Notes: generated by a model not told the origin, from the letters alone. DNA of 9,981 nt from Flemingiibacterium sp045636265 (GCA_045636265.1 JAZTXD010000079.1:1-9981), one strand, 5' to 3'; positions 1 through 7,120 are shown, counted from the stretch's first letter. Numbers and translations are program-made.

Positions 1-348
1 ACCGGGGGTGAGCTTTGCGCTGTCCTCTTCGGAGCATGCCATTTCATAGATGAAGTATGCGCCGTCTTCGTCAGCCGCGTAAACGGTGATCTTGTTGTCC
101 CACCAGCTCTGGGTTGCCTGAACGTATGCTTCAACGGTAACCTCTGCCTCAAGCTCGGCAGCAGTATACTCTGCATAAGTCATAACTTCAGCTGTGGTAT
201 CACCGGTATCAACAGTGGTATCATCACCTGTGTCAACGGTGGTGTCGGCAGTATCGGTGGTGTCATCGTTGTTTGTGCTGTTTCCACCGCAAGCGGCGAG
301 GGCAAACACGAGAACAAGCGCCAAAAGCATAGCTAAAATCTTTTTCAT
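1..348 (-). CDS. Partial small lipoprotein with Asp/Thr-rich linker and a probable OB-like beta domain
   Basis: An open frame runs from the ATG at 346-348 to the window edge without a stop, giving the first 116 residues; the C-terminus lies outside. An AAAGGAG ribosome site sits just upstream of the start. The N-terminus is a lipoprotein signal: Lys2-Lys3, a hydrophobic stretch, and lipobox L-A-A-C with the lipidated Cys20. Residues 21-55 are a low-complexity Asp/Thr/Gly linker containing two copies of DTTVDTGD. From about residue 58 a folded domain begins (EAEVTVEAYVQATQSWWDNK, then KITVYAADEDGAYFIYEMAC). The alternating hydrophobic pattern suggests a beta-barrel, and similar clostridial secreted lipoproteins carry OB-like domains; that assignment is from memory and inferred. 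The protein is expected on the outer face of the membrane. It has its own promoter, so a link with the transporter is uncertain. Function unknown. Confidence 0.8.
   Translation of the reverse strand, partial: MKKILAMLLALVLVFALAACGGNSTNNDDTTDTADTTVDTGDDTTVDTGDTTAEVMTYAEYTAAELEAEVTVEAYVQATQSWWDNKITVYAADEDGAYFIYEMACSEEDSAKLTPG
199..246 (-). repeat. Two tandem 24-nt coding repeats (DTTVDTGD x2)
   Basis: Codons 35-42 and 43-50 of the lipoprotein both encode DTTVDTGD, but with several synonymous differences between the copies. This suggests an old duplication, or selection for an acidic, flexible spacer between the lipid anchor and the folded domain, rather than recent slippage. Confidence 0.75.
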
Positions 349-420
349 TGTTTGTTTCTCCTTTGGGTTTTGAAAAGATAAAAGATATTAATATATTAGC
401 ATATATAATATACAATAAAT

Positions 421-448
421 ATTATACACCATTTTTCCTGAATGTCAA
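421..448 (-). promoter_or_regulatory. Predicted sigma-A promoter for the lipoprotein gene, inside the end of the solute-binding protein gene
   Basis: On the minus strand TTGACA (443-448) and TATAAT (421-426) are both exact consensus, with a 16-bp spacer. The -10 overlaps the stop codon (422-424) of the solute-binding protein gene. The expected start is near 414, giving an AT-rich leader of about 65 nt before the lipoprotein ATG. No convincing intrinsic terminator lies between the two genes, so read-through from the transporter operon is also possible. Confidence 0.75.
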
Positions 449-2035
449 GAGCTTTCGCGATTTTTTTACTTTTTCATAAACGGCGTAAACGATAATCAGC
501 ACCCACGCAGCAGCCAGTGCACAGAGAAGAATTACTGCCTCTGTTGGAAGCGGTCCGAGGTCTTCGTCCTCGCCGTCGTGTGCGGTGAGCTGGTCGAGGC
601 TGTAGAGAGCGGTTACGTCACCATACAGCTTCTCGTAGTATTCCTCGTCAACGGTTATCTTACGCTTTACCGATTTTGTTACATCTTCAATAAGATGACC
701 GGCAGCATTACGAAGCGAGGTGGAGCCGTTGAATACGGGCGTGGTGAACGTTCTGTCCGTGTTGTCAAGCAGAAGCTTTACAGCATCAAGCTTTACGCTG
801 TAATAGAAATCGTTATCCTCGCCGGCACGTGAGAGGTAATCCTGATATTCTGCGCTGTTCTGCGCCTTGAGCGTTACGGGAGCATAGCCTTCAGTTTGAG
901 AATATGCGATCTGAACCTCATTTGTGAGCATATACTGCGCAAACAGCCACGACGCGAGAACTTCTTCGGGATCTTCCTTATTGAATATGCATATTGAAGG
1001 TCCTTGCGAGATCATGGCAGGATTTTCCGTATCAAACTGCGGTATAGGCATAACGACCGTTTCAAAATCTACAAGCTTATCCTCGCTGATATCAACAAGC
1101 GGTGCGTCGGAGCCCATCCATGTGGCGCCGGCGGTTGAGTCTATCGCGAATATACACTGACCGGCATTGAGGAAGTTCGCGGGGTAACCGGAAATCTTGA
1201 ATGTGGAGAATGCTCCGGTTTTAGTATGCTCGCAAACTGTTTCGAGGATACTATGTGTGGAATCGTTAAACAGAAGAATCTCTCCGTTTTCGTTTGAATA
1301 TCCGGCATCAAGCTGCCTTAACATTGAAATCATCATGTTATCGGTGGACTTGTATATAAACGGAAGCATAGTCTTCTGACCGTTTACCTTGAAGTTGCCG
1401 TTTGCATCCTTGGCGGTGGCGGCTTCTGAAACTTCCCATATAAAATCCCACGTTAAAACCTCCGGAAGCTCATATCCGAGCGCTTCAACGTAAGTCTTGT
1501 TCACATAGCATGCCTCCGTGGAGCGCATGTACGGGATTGCGTAGTGATCGCCGCCGATCTTGCATTCTTCCAGAAACTTCGGAACGATCTCGTCAAGCGT
1601 CGGGGAATCAAATCTAAGCTCACTTCCGCCAAGACCGTACTTCTTGTTAACAAAAAGCATGTCGAGCGGAACGACCGTATTCTCACCCGTCATATATGTG
1701 GCAATGTGGTCAGGGTAGGTGATGCAGACGTTTGGCGTGGTTGATGTTGCGATGTTTGTAAGGACATCCTGATAAATTTTGTTGTAGTCGGTGTAAAGGC
1801 GGAGATTTACCTTGATGTTAGGGTAAAGCTCCTCAAATCCCGCTATGGCATTGTTGTATATTTCAACCTGTGTGATGTTTGTGTCATTTTTTGCCCAGAA
1901 AGTTATTTCATACTGCTTTTCGGTGTCAAACTCATCCGGAACAGAGAATGCGTTCTGATGCTTCGCCCCGTGACACGATGCAAGCATGGGGAGCGTTATC
2001 AGGCAAACAAGGAGTGCGCAAAATATACGTTTCAT
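422..2035 (-). CDS. ABC transporter extracellular solute-binding lipoprotein (family 1, carbohydrate-type) with C-terminal membrane helix
   Basis: This 537-residue protein should capture a sugar or oligosaccharide outside the cell and deliver it to the permease pair encoded just upstream. The N-terminus is a lipoprotein signal with lipobox L18-A-S-C21. The mature part opens with YEITFWAKND and then FEELYPNIKVNL, a layout typical of family 1 sugar-binding proteins. It is longer than the usual 420-450 residues. Residues about 500-520 form a strongly hydrophobic helix followed by a basic tail (KVKKSRK), which by the positive-inside rule would be cytoplasmic, so the protein appears anchored at both ends. 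The start is firm: AGGAGG at 2045-2050 precedes the ATG, which overlaps the TGA of the upstream permease by 4 bp, implying translational coupling. It is the last gene of the operon. The ligand cannot be predicted. Confidence 0.93.
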   Translation of the reverse strand: MKRIFCALLVCLITLPMLASCHGAKHQNAFSVPDEFDTEKQYEITFWAKNDTNITQVEIYNNAIAGFEELYPNIKVNLRLYTDYNKIYQDVLTNIATSTTPNVCITYPDHIATYMTGENTVVPLDMLFVNKKYGLGGSELRFDSPTLDEIVPKFLEECKIGGDHYAIPYMRSTEACYVNKTYVEALGYELPEVLTWDFIWEVSEAATAKDANGNFKVNGQKTMLPFIYKSTDNMMISMLRQLDAGYSNENGEILLFNDSTHSILETVCEHTKTGAFSTFKISGYPANFLNAGQCIFAIDSTAGATWMGSDAPLVDISEDKLVDFETVVMPIPQFDTENPAMISQGPSICIFNKEDPEEVLASWLFAQYMLTNEVQIAYSQTEGYAPVTLKAQNSAEYQDYLSRAGEDNDFYYSVKLDAVKLLLDNTDRTFTTPVFNGSTSLRNAAGHLIEDVTKSVKRKITVDEEYYEKLYGDVTALYSLDQLTAHDGEDEDLGPLPTEAVILLCALAAAWVLIIVYAVYEKVKKSRKLLTFRKNGV

Positions 2036-2895
2036 CCCTTTGTACCTCCTCTTGCAACGCCTGCCATAATCTTCTTGCGGAAGATCAGGAAGATCACTAT
2101 AAGCGGAACGGATATAACAACCACCGCCGCCATCATTGCGGGAATATTGTCACGTCCGAAGCCGTTTTCACGTATCTCCTGAATACCGTTTGAAACAAGG
2201 AAATATTCCGGATTGTCTGTGATAAGTCTGGGCCACACATACGAGTTCCAGCACTCTATAACCTTGAGGATTGTAACGGTTACGACAGTAGGTCGGCAGA
2301 TCGGAAGCATAACGCGGAAAAGATATTTGAGATCGGACGTGCCGTCAACCTTTGCCGCGAGATAAAGCTCGTCGGGAATCTGCGCGAAGTTTTCCTTTAA
2401 GAGATAAATATAGAATACGGACGTGACAGAGGGGAGAATAAGTCCCGTAAATGTGTTGCGCAGGTCGAGGTTGGTGATTGTCATAAAGTTTGTGATAACC
2501 ACAAGCTCATTGGGAATCATCATCAAGGCAAGGAACAGCGTGAATACAAGATTTTTCCCTTTGAACTCAAGTCTTGCAAATGCAAATGCCGCGGGGATTA
2601 TAACTATCAGCATAAGCGCGGTGGTTGCTATTGTGAAAATGAGCGTGTTCAGAAAATAATCCGCGAGGGGAACGCTTGTAAATGCTTCGATGTAGTTTTC
2701 GAATGTGGGAGAGAGGGTGAAGAATTTCGGAATATATTCGCTGTTGTATGAGCCGTAGCTCTTCACACTCGTGAGTATCATCCAGTAAAAAGGGAAGAGT
2801 ACTATAAGTGCCCACAGGGCGAGCAGAAAATAAACAACACCTTTGCCGACACCTCTGCCAATTTCTGAACGTTTTATGTTAGTGTCATTTTTCAT
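2032..2895 (-). CDS. Carbohydrate ABC transporter permease, MalG/UgpE type
   Basis: A 287-residue integral membrane subunit of a CUT1-type importer. About six hydrophobic segments are visible, near residues 18-43, 80-108, 115-140, 150-167, 200-216 and 251-272. The cytoplasmic coupling (EAA) loop that contacts the ATPase is at about 176-198: YLAAKVDGTSD, then VMLP, with Leu in place of the usual Glu of EAA. The C-terminal GVARGGTKG resembles the short conserved tail of MalG-type subunits. The ATG is preceded by GAGGTG, and only 12 bp separate it from the stop of the upstream permease. The 3' end overlaps the solute-binding protein start. It should pair with the MalF-type subunit to form the translocation channel. 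Confidence 0.95.
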   Translation of the reverse strand: MKNDTNIKRSEIGRGVGKGVVYFLLALWALIVLFPFYWMILTSVKSYGSYNSEYIPKFFTLSPTFENYIEAFTSVPLADYFLNTLIFTIATTALMLIVIIPAAFAFARLEFKGKNLVFTLFLALMMIPNELVVITNFMTITNLDLRNTFTGLILPSVTSVFYIYLLKENFAQIPDELYLAAKVDGTSDLKYLFRVMLPICRPTVVTVTILKVIECWNSYVWPRLITDNPEYFLVSNGIQEIRENGFGRDNIPAMMAAVVVISVPLIVIFLIFRKKIMAGVARGGTKG

Positions 2896-2907
2896 GGCGC
2901 ACCTCGA

Positions 2908-3798
2908 TTAATAGTGAACGTGCTTTTTGCTGACCAGCAGATTGATGCACGTGATTGTGAGAACTATGGCAAAGAGTATGATTGCTGCTGCGGAAGCGTA
3001 GGACGGGAATCCGCCGCCGGCTCCGTAGAGCTTATCGTATACATAGCCGACTATCGTGTTCATCTCGGCAACATTAAGCTCTGTTCCGAAAAGCGCAACC
3101 GCGTCGCTGTATGCCTTGAAAGCACCTATGAATCCGGTTATTATAAGGTAGAAGAGCATGGGGGATATCATAGGCAGCGTAATCTTTGTGAAAATGCGAA
3201 AACGCGATGTTCCGTCGATTTTTGCGGCATTGTAGTAATCCTTGTTTACCGATGCAAGTGCGCTTGTGAGTATGAGTATCTTAAAGGGCATTACCACCCA
3301 GACGGTGTAGATGCACAGTACCAGCATCTTTGCCCAATACGGTCCGTTAATAAAGTCAACCGAGCTGCCGCCGAAGAAGTTTATTACAAGATTCACAAGT
3401 CCGTCGGAATATGCTGTGGGCTTGAATAAAATCATGAACACAAGTCCGACTGCGAGGGTGTTGGTTACATACGGGAGAAAATATACAGTCTGGAAAAGGT
3501 TGCGAAGCCACTTTATCGAGCTGAGTCCGACAGAGATAAGAAGTGACAGAAGGGTAGACATCGGAACGGTTATGATAACGAGAATAAATGTGTTTTTTAC
3601 CGCTTGGAGAAAATATGGGTCGTGGAGAATGTAGGAATAGTTAAACAGTCCCACACCCGTGTATGTTTGCGAGGAGGATGTGAAGTTTTCTTCAAAGGAG
3701 TATATGAAAACGTCAACAAGCGGATACACCATAAAGACGCCCAGAAACAGTATGGCAGGCAAAAGGTACAGCCATGCCTTCGAGTTGTTCTTTTCCAT
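2908..3798 (-). CDS. Carbohydrate ABC transporter permease, MalF/UgpA type
   Basis: A 296-residue membrane subunit, the partner of the MalG-type permease. It starts MEKNNSKAWLYLLPAILFLG, the typical short cytoplasmic start and first helix of UgpA-like permeases, followed by VYPLVDVFIYSF. Further hydrophobic segments lie near 68-92, 104-126, 156-180, 212-228 and 268-290. The EAA coupling loop is at about 189-209 (YNAAKIDGTSRF, then ITLP). It lacks the long N-terminal extension and large periplasmic loop of enterobacterial MalF, as is usual in Gram-positive members. The ribosome site AAGGAG lies a few bases upstream of the ATG and overlaps the stop region of the ATPase gene; about 10 bp separate the two genes. 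Confidence 0.95.
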   Translation of the reverse strand: MEKNNSKAWLYLLPAILFLGVFMVYPLVDVFIYSFEENFTSSSQTYTGVGLFNYSYILHDPYFLQAVKNTFILVIITVPMSTLLSLLISVGLSSIKWLRNLFQTVYFLPYVTNTLAVGLVFMILFKPTAYSDGLVNLVINFFGGSSVDFINGPYWAKMLVLCIYTVWVVMPFKILILTSALASVNKDYYNAAKIDGTSRFRIFTKITLPMISPMLFYLIITGFIGAFKAYSDAVALFGTELNVAEMNTIVGYVYDKLYGAGGGFPSYASAAAIILFAIVLTITCINLLVSKKHVHY

Positions 3799-3808
3799 TG
3801 TACACTCC

Positions 3809-4897
3809 TTAAAAATAAATGCGCTCTTCGGTTACTTTGTCAAAGATGTGAACCTTGTTTTTCTTAAGGTCAAATCTTACGGTGTCAGTACCGACAGAGG
3901 GCATATCGTCCGAGCTGATTATTGCGCGGATTGTTTCGGAGCGTGAACTGTCATTTGATGCGATGACGCTGATGTCGCGGCCCATAACCTCAACGGCTTT
4001 CAGTGAACATGAGAGCGCACCGCTGACACTCGGAATAAAGCCCTCGGGACGGATTCCCACGTAAACCTCGCCGTCTTTAACGCCCGGCACATCGAGAACG
4101 CACTCTTCGCCTATATAGAGCTTTTCGCCATTTACAGAGCCGTTGAAAGTGTTTATCTGGGGCGTACCAAGGAAGGATGCCACGAACAGATTTACGGGAT
4201 TGTCATAGACCTCCTGCGGCTTTCCTATCTGCTGGATAACACCGAACTTCATAACTACGATAAGGTCGGAAATGCTCATGGCTTCTTCCTGGTCGTGCGT
4301 TACGAAAATAGTGGTTATTTTGGTTTCGCGCTGTATGCGCTTGATCTCCTCGCGAGTCTGCAAACGAAGACGCGCGTCAAGGTTTGAAAGCGGCTCGTCA
4401 AGAAGCAGTACACGCGGGATTTTCACGAGTGCTCTTGCTATTGCGACGCGCTGCTGCTGACCGCCCGAAAGCTCACTCGGCTTTCTGTCCATTAAGGTGT
4501 CAATCTGAACGAGCTTGGCAATTTCAAGCGCCTTTTTATGCATTTCATCTTTTGAAAGCTTATCCTTGCCTTTGAGATTTTGCAGGGGGAAGATGATATT
4601 CTGCATTACGGTAAGATGCGGATAAAGTGCGTAGTTTTGGAAAACAAGTCCAACGCCGCGCTTTTCCGGAGGAACGTCGGTTACGTCCTCATCTCCGAAA
4701 ATAACACGTCCGCTTGTTGGCTTCTGCAGTCCGCTGATAAGGTGAAGTGCGGTACTCTTTCCGCATCCGGACGGGCCGAGAAGACCTATTAGCGAGCCGT
4801 CGGGAAGTTCAAAATTAAAGTTGTTTACCGCGATAACTCCTGCGGCCCCCTTCTTTCCGGGGAACTGTTTTGTGAGGTTTTCAAGAATAACCTTCAA
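3809..4897 (-). CDS. Carbohydrate ABC transporter ATP-binding protein, MsmX/UgpC/MalK type
   Basis: A 362-residue ATPase that powers the importer from the cytoplasmic side. Counting from the chosen start: Walker A GPSGCGKST (41-49), Q-loop Gln87, signature LSGGQ (143-147), Walker B VLLLDEP (163-169), D-loop SNLDA (171-175), switch His201. The region after about 240 fits the C-terminal regulatory (TOBE/OB) domain of MalK-type proteins, including VGIRPEGF. Length is normal for the family. I chose the TTG at 4895-4897 because AAGGA lies 9 nt upstream and the protein then begins MKVILENLTKQF, as family members do. A longer in-frame TTG start at 4948 has no ribosome site, adds residues unlike the family, and would lie only about 10 nt from the predicted transcription start. 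It is the first gene of the operon; many clostridia instead share one such ATPase among several transporters. Confidence 0.95.
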   Translation of the reverse strand: MKVILENLTKQFPGKKGAAGVIAVNNFNFELPDGSLIGLLGPSGCGKSTALHLISGLQKPTSGRVIFGDEDVTDVPPEKRGVGLVFQNYALYPHLTVMQNIIFPLQNLKGKDKLSKDEMHKKALEIAKLVQIDTLMDRKPSELSGGQQQRVAIARALVKIPRVLLLDEPLSNLDARLRLQTREEIKRIQRETKITTIFVTHDQEEAMSISDLIVVMKFGVIQQIGKPQEVYDNPVNLFVASFLGTPQINTFNGSVNGEKLYIGEECVLDVPGVKDGEVYVGIRPEGFIPSVSGALSCSLKAVEVMGRDISVIASNDSSRSETIRAIISSDDMPSVGTDTVRFDLKKNKVHIFDKVTEERIYF

Positions 4898-4906
4898 AAT
4901 ATCACA

Positions 4907-4911
4907 TCCTT
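4907..4911 (-). promoter_or_regulatory. Ribosome binding site that decides the TTG start of the ATPase gene
   Basis: AAGGA on the minus strand, 9 nt before TTG at 4895-4897. No comparable site precedes the alternative TTG at 4948. Confidence 0.75.
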
Positions 4912-4964
4912 GTAAATTATTGCTTGTCTGCGGCGCCAAAACGCCCAAATTTATTCTTACCTAA

Positions 4965-4993
4965 ATTATACCACATTACTTTCACTTTATCAA
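4965..4993 (-). promoter_or_regulatory. Predicted sigma-A promoter of the transporter operon (extended -10)
   Basis: Minus-strand -35 TTGATA (4988-4993, one mismatch to consensus), 17-bp spacer, -10 TATAAT (4965-4970) preceded by TGG, an extended -10. The expected start is near 4958, giving a leader of about 60 nt before the ATPase TTG codon. Confidence 0.8.
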
Positions 4994-5007
4994 GATGAAA
5001 AGATAAA
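4986..5007. promoter_or_regulatory. Candidate operator: inverted repeat TTTATC-N10-GATAAA
   Basis: TTTATC at 4986-4991 and GATAAA at 5002-5007 are exact inverted half-sites separated by 10 bp. The left half-site overlaps the -35 of the transporter promoter, where a bound repressor would block polymerase. The half-sites are short and AT-rich, so chance is a real alternative. No regulator gene lies in the window. Confidence 0.3.
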
Positions 5008-5069
5008 TTTTATTTCACAAAAGCATGAAAAAATGAGTAAATAATATAGCAACTTTTTTTGGTTTCATA

Positions 5070-5098
5070 TTGACATTCATAATTTGGAAGTGTATAAT
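5070..5098 (+). promoter_or_regulatory. Perfect consensus sigma-A promoter of the enzyme operon
   Basis: TTGACA (5070-5075), 17-bp spacer, TATAAT (5093-5098). Both hexamers are exact and the spacing is optimal. The stretch upstream is AT-rich and could act as an UP element. The expected transcription start is near 5105, about 48 nt before the GTG start of the aldo/keto reductase. It is divergent from the transporter promoter; 76 bp separate the two -35 boxes. A promoter this strong normally needs a repressor if the genes are inducible. Confidence 0.88.
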
Positions 5099-5136
5099 AA
5101 TTATGTATGCATGTGTCAAAACAATAACGTACATAC

Positions 5137-5144
5137 GGAAAGGA
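5137..5144 (+). promoter_or_regulatory. Ribosome binding site that decides the GTG start of the aldo/keto reductase
   Basis: GGAAAGGA ends 8 nt before the GTG at 5153. The next in-frame ATG (5165) would be 20 nt away, too far, and the longer frame that begins at TTG 5084 starts inside the promoter. Confidence 0.8.
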
Positions 5145-5152
5145 ATACTATC

Positions 5153-6091
5153 GTGAAAACTACAATGATAAAGGGCTATAACGTATCTGCGCTTTCGCTC
5201 GGTACAGTTCAGCTCGGTCTTAACTACGGTATTAACAACGCAGGCGGAAAGCCCAGCCTCGAAACTTCGTACTCTATTCTCAACTGTGCTATGGAAAACG
5301 GCATCAACACTCTCGACACTGCCGCAGCTTACGGCGACTCAGAGGAAATTATCGGCGGATGGCTTAAAACCAAGGATGCGGCGGATCATCCCTTTGTTGT
5401 AACAAAGGTTCCCTCTGGCCTTGATCACTCCTCCTATGATGCTCTTTATAATTGTGTAAAGGGACATGTTGAAAAGTCCAAGGTGCGCCTTGGCATGGAT
5501 CAGATCCCGCTTTTGCTGCTCCATACCGGTGACGACTATTTCTGCGACAAGGAAAATATGCTCGCAGTATTCAACAAGCTCAAGGCTGACGGCGATATTA
5601 AGCTTGCAGGTGTTTCCGTGTATTCTCACCACGACTACGGCGAAATTGCGGCATCCGGTCTTGACGCAGTTCAGATCCCGCTCAACATTTTCGACTGGAC
5701 ACAGATCGACAACGGCGGTCTTAAGAAGCTTCACGATGCAGGCATGATGGTGTTCGTAAGAAGCGTATACCTCCAGGGCCTTGTATTCAAGAATCCCGAC
5801 GATATCGAGCCTCACATGGACTTCTGCCGTGAGCCTCTTAAAAAGTATATCGAGCTTTGCAAGAAGTATAATCTCGGTGCAGCAGAGCTTGCTATTTCCT
5901 ATGCATCCAGCCTTAAGGAAGTTACAAGCCTTGTTCTCGGCTGCGAAACCGTTGATCAGGTTAAGTCCAACATCGACCTTTTCGGACGCACCGTTCAGCT
6001 CACCGACGAACAGCTTAAAGAGATCCACGACACATTCGAGGGCATCGACAGAAGAGTTATCGACCCCAACTACTGGAAGAAGAAAGACTAA
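5153..6091 (+). CDS. Aldo/keto reductase family oxidoreductase
   Basis: A 312-residue NAD(P)H-dependent carbonyl reductase or sugar dehydrogenase with the (beta/alpha)8 barrel of the AKR family. The N-terminus SALSLGTVQLGLNYGI is the first strand and substrate loop. The catalytic tetrad is intact: Asp55 and Tyr60 (LDTAAAYGDSEE), Lys85 (VVTKVP), His124 (LLLLHTG). VLGCETVDQVKSNID near 261-275 is the usual C-terminal cofactor-phosphate or adenine-binding region. The start is GTG at 5153, supported by GGAAAGGA 8 nt upstream. It is first in a five-gene operon, 53 bp before the next gene. In sugar catabolism such enzymes oxidise aldoses to lactones or reduce aldehydes. Proteins with this LGTVQLGLNYGI signature also occur, from memory, in surface-polysaccharide loci, so the substrate is open. 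Confidence 0.92.
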   Translation: MKTTMIKGYNVSALSLGTVQLGLNYGINNAGGKPSLETSYSILNCAMENGINTLDTAAAYGDSEEIIGGWLKTKDAADHPFVVTKVPSGLDHSSYDALYNCVKGHVEKSKVRLGMDQIPLLLLHTGDDYFCDKENMLAVFNKLKADGDIKLAGVSVYSHHDYGEIAASGLDAVQIPLNIFDWTQIDNGGLKKLHDAGMMVFVRSVYLQGLVFKNPDDIEPHMDFCREPLKKYIELCKKYNLGAAELAISYASSLKEVTSLVLGCETVDQVKSNIDLFGRTVQLTDEQLKEIHDTFEGIDRRVIDPNYWKKKD

Positions 6092-6100
6092 TCAGTCTTT
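6083..6100 (+). other. Small intercistronic hairpin over the reductase stop codon
   Basis: AAAGACT (6083-6089) and AGTCTTT (6094-6100) form a 7-bp stem with a 4-nt loop, overlapping the TAA. Only a short T tract follows, so it is at most a weak terminator. It could mark an mRNA processing or stability boundary. Confidence 0.4.
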
Positions 6101-6144
6101 TGTCGGAATATAAATTATAACATAAATTTGTTGGAGGTATTATC

Positions 6145-7119
6145 ATGAATTTTCCGCTTAAAGACCAGCCTATCCGCATTGGTATGATCGGTATGACCGA
6201 GGGCAACGCGCATCCTTTCTCCTGGAGCGCAATGATCAACGGTTACGATAAGGACGAAATGTACAAGTGGACACACGAGCTTTATCCCACCATCCCTCAG
6301 TATCTTGGAAAGCAGCCCACACACACCTTCGGTATTCCCGGTGTTAAGGTAACTCACGTTTGCTTCACCGGTTACGAGGAGCGCGAAATGGCAGAGAACT
6401 GCGCACGTGCAGCTTTCATTCCCAATGTTGTTACAGATCCTACCGAAATGATCGGTCAGGTTGACGCTATCATCTGTGCTACCGATATCGGTGCAGAGCA
6501 CGTTGAGCGCTGCCGTCCGTTTATCGAAGCAGGTCTTCCTATATTCATAGACAAGCCCCTTGCAGACAACGAAGAAGACCTCAGAACTATCGTTAAGTGG
6601 TATGACGAGGGTGCACACCTTCAGTCTTCCTCCTGCATGCGTTACCACAAGAGCGTTGAGCCCTTCTACAAGAACAATTACGAGCTTGGTAAGATCCGCT
6701 ATATCTGCAGCCCTATGGCTAAATATTGGGAAACCTACGGTATGCATGCTATCGAGTTTATGTATCCGCTTCTCGGTGAGGGCTTTGATTGGGTACAGAA
6801 CCTTGGCGACCACGATCATGCAATGGTACATATCCGCCACAAGAATGGCTGTGACGTAAGCATTCCTATGGGATACGGCTTCGCTTCCAACGGTATGACC
6901 GTTATGGCACAGTACGGCTCTTGCGTTCTCACCGACGGTGACTCCTACTACTCCTTCAAGAAGCAGCTTGATGTATTCGTTCACTATCTGCGTACCGGTG
7001 AGGACGATCATCCCTTCTCCGATACTGTAGAAATGTCCAAGATCCTTATCGCAGGTCTCAGAAGCCGCGAAGAGGGTGGACGCCGCGTATACCTTTCCGA
7101 AATTAAAGAGCGCGTCTAA
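6145..7119 (+). CDS. Gfo/Idh/MocA family NAD(P)-dependent oxidoreductase
   Basis: A 324-residue cytoplasmic dehydrogenase of the glucose-fructose oxidoreductase / inositol dehydrogenase / MocA family, which oxidises hydroxyls on sugars, inositols or their derivatives. The N-terminal Rossmann start is IRIGMIGMTEGNAHPF (10-25), an unusual glycine motif with a His at position 23. The family's (E/D)KP motif is present as IDKPLA (135-140), with Asp instead of the usual Glu and the conserved Lys137. YGMHAIEF with His201 fits the catalytic His region of the C-terminal domain. ATG is preceded by GGAGG at 6132-6136. It is second in the operon. Length is at the short end for the family and nothing seems missing. 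The GNAHPFSWSAMINGYD signature marks a distinct subfamily; substrate unknown. Confidence 0.88.
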   Translation: MNFPLKDQPIRIGMIGMTEGNAHPFSWSAMINGYDKDEMYKWTHELYPTIPQYLGKQPTHTFGIPGVKVTHVCFTGYEEREMAENCARAAFIPNVVTDPTEMIGQVDAIICATDIGAEHVERCRPFIEAGLPIFIDKPLADNEEDLRTIVKWYDEGAHLQSSSCMRYHKSVEPFYKNNYELGKIRYICSPMAKYWETYGMHAIEFMYPLLGEGFDWVQNLGDHDHAMVHIRHKNGCDVSIPMGYGFASNGMTVMAQYGSCVLTDGDSYYSFKKQLDVFVHYLRTGEDDHPFSDTVEMSKILIAGLRSREEGGRRVYLSEIKERV

Positions 7120-7120
7120 A

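Noticed and set aside
199..246. Repeated units at the left end as a possible CRISPR or satellite
   Set aside because: Only two 24-nt units with synonymous differences, in frame within a linker; this is coding repetition.
1861..2895. Shared KNDTNI peptide and AAAAATGACAC stretch in the solute-binding protein and the MalG-type permease start
   Set aside because: Only about 11-16 nt are similar, in unrelated protein contexts and at unrelated positions; most likely chance.
4898..4948. 17-residue N-terminal extension of the ATPase
   Set aside because: It has no ribosome site, is unlike the family N-terminus, and starts about 10 nt from the predicted transcription start.
5102..5136. Inverted repeat GTATG...CATAC in the leader of the enzyme operon
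   Set aside because: The stem is 5-6 bp, weak and AT-rich with a long loop; not convincing as a riboswitch or operator.
5084..5152. N-terminal extension of the aldo/keto reductase from a TTG at 5084
   Set aside because: It lies between the -35 and -10 boxes, upstream of the predicted transcription start, with no ribosome site.
6115..7011. 298-codon open frame on the minus strand
   Set aside because: It is a shadow of the Gfo/Idh/MocA gene, produced by that gene's codon bias; no ribosome site or family motif seen.
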